Shown here: one piece after another, positions 61,141 to 64,000 of the stretch | Layout: every line of letters starts with the position of its first letter | Position numbering within the stretch: position 1 is the stretch's first letter | Position numbers and translations under genes: made by a program | Source of the DNA: Oncomelania hupensis | Lineage: Eukaryota; Mollusca; Gastropoda; Littorinimorpha; Pomatiopsidae | DNA length: 64,000 bases | Direction: 5' to 3' | Assembly: GCA_036898135.1 (NCBI GenBank) | Contig: CM072523.1 | Location: 38,920,876 to 38,984,875, forward strand | Notes under the pieces: generated by a model | Told to the model about the DNA's origin: nothing | Seen by the model: the letters and a program-made list of their open reading frames with translations, nothing else | Database searches by the model: none

Positions 61141-64000
61141 ACCTTTGTCATTTACAGGCAATTGTTGTGCTAGTGACCTACGTGATTTACAGGCGATTGT
61201 TGTGCTTATGACCTACGTGATTTACAGGCGATTGTTGTGATACTGACCTACGTGATTTACAGGCGATTGTTGTGTTAATTACCTACGTCAGTTACAGGCG
61301 ATTGTTGTGCTAATGACCTACGTGATTTACATGCGATTGTTGTGTTAATGACCTACGTGGTTTACAGGCGATTGTTGTGCTAATGACCTACGTGGTTTAC
61401 AGGCGATTGTTGTGCTAATGTCCTACGTGGTTTATAGACGATTGTTGTGCTAATGACCTACGTGATTACAGGCGATTGTTGTGTTAATGACCTACGTGGT
61501 TTACAGGCGATTGTTGTGCTAATGACCTACGTGGTTTACAGGCGATTGTTGTGCTAATGACCTACGTGGTTTACAGGCGATTGTTGTGCTAATGACCTAC
61601 GTCATTTACAGGCGATTGTTGTGTTAATGACCTACGCCATTTACAGGCGATTGTTGTGCTAATGACCTACGTCATTTAAGGCGATTGTTGTGCTAGTGAC
61701 CTACGTCATTTATAGACGATTGTTGTGCTAATGACCTACGTCATTTAAAGGCGATTGTTGTGCTAATGACCTACGTCGTTTACAGGCGATTGTTGTGCTA
61801 ATGACTTACGTGGTTTACAGGCAATTGTTGTGCTTATGACCTACGTGGTTTACAGGCGATTGTTGTGCTAATGACTTACGTGGTTTACAGGCGATTGTTG
61901 TGCTAATGACCTACGTGGTTTACAGGCGACTGTTGTGCTAATGACCTACGTGGTTTACAGGCGATTGTTGTGCTAATGACCTACGTGGTTTACAGGCGAT
62001 TGTTGTGCTAATGACCTCCGTCATTTACAGGCGATTGTTGTGTTAATGACCTACGCCATTTACAGGCGATTATTGTGCTAATGACCTACGTGATTTAAGG
62101 CGATTGTTGTGCTAGTGACCTACGTCATTTACAGGCGATTGTTGTGCTAATGACCAACGTCATTTAAAGGCGATTGTTGTGCTAATGACCTACGTCGTTT
62201 ACAGGCGATTGTTGTGCTAATGACTTACGTGGTTTACAGGCGATTGTTGTGCTAATGACCTACGTGGTTTACAGGCGATTGTTGTGCTAATGTCCTACGT
62301 GGTTTATAGACGATTGTTGTGCTAATGACCTACGTGGTTTACAGGCGACTGTTGTGCTAATGACCTACGTGGTTTACAGGAGATTGTTGTGCTAATGACC
62401 TACGTCATTTACAGGCGATTGATGTGCTAATGACCTACGTGGTTTACAGGCGATTGTTGTGCTAATGACCTACGTGGTTTACAGGCGATTGTTGTGCTAA
62501 TGTCCTACGTGGTTTATAGACGATTGTTGTGCTAATGACCTACGTGGTTTACAGGCGACTGTTGTGCTAATGACCTACGTGGTTTACAGGAGATTGTTGT
62601 GCTAATGACCTACGTCATTTACAGGCGATTGATGTGCTAATGACCTACGTGGTTTACAGGCGATTGTTGTGCTAATGACCTACGTGATTTACAGGCGATT
62701 GTTGTGTTAATTACCTACGTCAGTTACAGGCGATTGTTGTGCTAATGACCTACGTGATTTACATGCGATTGTTGTGTTAATGACCTACGTGGTTTACAGG
62801 CGATTGTTGTGCTAATGACCTACGTGGTTTACAGGCGATTGTTGTGCTAATGTCCTACGTGGTTTATAGACGATTGTTGTGCTAATGACCTACGTGATTA
62901 CAGGCGATTGTTGTGTTAATGACCTACGTGGTTTACAGGCGATTGTTGTGCTAATGACCTACGTGGTTTACAGGCGATTGTTGTGCTAATGACCTACGTG
63001 GTTTACAGGCGATTGTTGTGCTAATGACCTACGTCATTTACAGGCGATTGTTGTGTTAATGACCTACGCCATTTACAGGCGATTGTTGTGCTAATGACCT
63101 ACGTCATTTAAGGCGATTGTTGTGCTAGTGACCTACGTCATTTATAGACGATTGTTGTGCTAATGACCTACGTCATTTAAAGGCGATTGTTGTGCTAATG
63201 ACCTACGTCGTTTACAGGCGATTGTTGTGCTAATGACTTACGTGGTTTACAGGCAATTGTTGTGCTTATGACCTACGTGGTTTACAGGCGATTGTTGTGC
63301 TAATGACTTACGTGGTTTACAGGCGATTGTTGTGCTAATGACCTACGTGGTTTACAGGCGACTGTTGTGCTAATGACCTACGTGGTTTACAGGCGATTGT
63401 TGTGCTAATGACCTACGTGGTTTACAGGCGATTGTTGTGCTAATGACCTACGTGGTTTACAGGCGATTGTTGTGCTAATGACCTCCGTCATTTACAGGCG
63501 ATTGTTGTGTTAATGACCTACGCCATTTACAGGCGATTGTTGTGCTAATGACCTACGTGATTTAAGGCGATTGTTGTGCTAGTGACCTACGTCATTTACA
63601 GGCGATTGTTGTGCTAATGACCTACGTCATTTAAAGGCGATTGTTGTGCTAATGACCTACGTCGTTTACAGGCGATTGTTGTGCTAATGACTTACGTGGT
63701 TTACAGGCGATTGTTGTGCTAATGACCTACGTGGTTTACAGGCGATTGTTGTGCTAATGTCCTACGTGGTTTATAGACGATTGTTGTGCTAATGACCTAC
63801 GTGGTTTACAGGCGACTGTTGTGCTAATGACCTTCGTGGTTTACAGGAGATTGTTGTGCTAATGACCTACGTCATTTACAGGCGATTGATGTGCTAATGA
63901 CCTACGTGGTTTACAGGCGATTGTTGTGCTAATGACCTACGTGGTTTACAGGCGATTGTTGAGCTAATGACCTACGTCATTTACAGGCAATTGTTGTGCT
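61141..64000. repeat. 35-bp satellite with about 1.43-kb higher-order repeat
   Basis: About 80 head-to-tail units of 35 bp. The core is ACAGGCGATTGTTGTGCTAA followed by TGACCTACGT and a variable pair of bases plus TTT. Marker variants recur at long range. TTAATTACCTACGTCAG occurs at about 61275 and 62707, and CGTGATTACAGG at 61461 and 62893, both 1,432 bp apart (about 41 units). CCTCCGTCATTTACAGG recurs 1,467 bp apart, so the later copy gained one unit. A 210-bp (six-unit) duplication lies within 62290-62660. The array runs past the window end, so its full size is unknown. Confidence 0.96.

Noticed and set aside
61141..64000. Regular short direct repeats that could suggest a CRISPR array
   Set aside because: The units are head-to-tail without unique spacers, the genome is eukaryotic, and no cas-like gene is near. 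It is a satellite.

Overview
This is eukaryotic, almost certainly animal, DNA packed with mobile elements. It holds long runs of trinucleotide, tetranucleotide and dinucleotide microsatellites, tRNA- and 5S-derived SINEs, five kinds of non-LTR retrotransposon (LINEs), two LTR retrotransposons, DNA-transposon pieces and a large satellite. No bacterial operon, rRNA operon or CRISPR structure is present. The mix of families suggests a marine invertebrate, with a mollusc my best guess, but nothing here proves it. Only one stretch (55621-56305) looks as if it could be part of a host gene, and even that belongs to a poorly characterised, possibly transposon-related family.

Layout. 1-870: 3' end of an RTE-like LINE (family A). 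871-3030: fragments of an interspersed repeat (R1) and microsatellites. 3036-9666: a complete Ty3/Gypsy-type element on the minus strand (copy A), bounded by CACTA target duplications. 9667-12604: a diverged tandem repeat, a 1-kb terminal-inverted-repeat element, a SINE with a 5S rRNA-like head and a fragment of a second SINE. 12605-20091: a family A LINE split by a second Gypsy element (copy B, 12946-19123, GGGAA duplications), itself carrying a 192-bp MITE. 20092-28735: repeat fragments, microsatellites, another family A LINE, a LINE family E 3' end, the second 5S-type SINE and a full tRNA-type SINE. 28735-31835: an ACAT-type microsatellite into which a hAT transposon inserted; a family A LINE lies inside the hAT. 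32558-46375: three minus-strand LINEs of family B interleaved with a plus-strand RNase H-bearing LINE (family C), one family B copy sitting inside family C. 47483-53339: a nearly complete LINE (family D) with a 2A-like motif. 53340-61140: a candidate CXC-domain exon, a palindrome-bearing tandem array, an old LINE remnant and low-complexity DNA. 61141-64000: a 35-bp satellite with a higher-order repeat of about 1.43 kb, running off the window.

The two Gypsy copies are the most informative part. Their pol order is protease, integrase, reverse transcriptase, RNase H, with integrase ahead of reverse transcriptase. This is the Copia-like order known from the Gmr1-like branch of Gypsy elements, and the reverse of ordinary Ty3/Gypsy. 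Copy A keeps all domains but has frame breaks. Copy B has lost RNase H, carries an early stop and is interrupted by the MITE. Near-identical LTR pairs show that both insertions are recent. All coordinates of degenerate elements are by-eye estimates.
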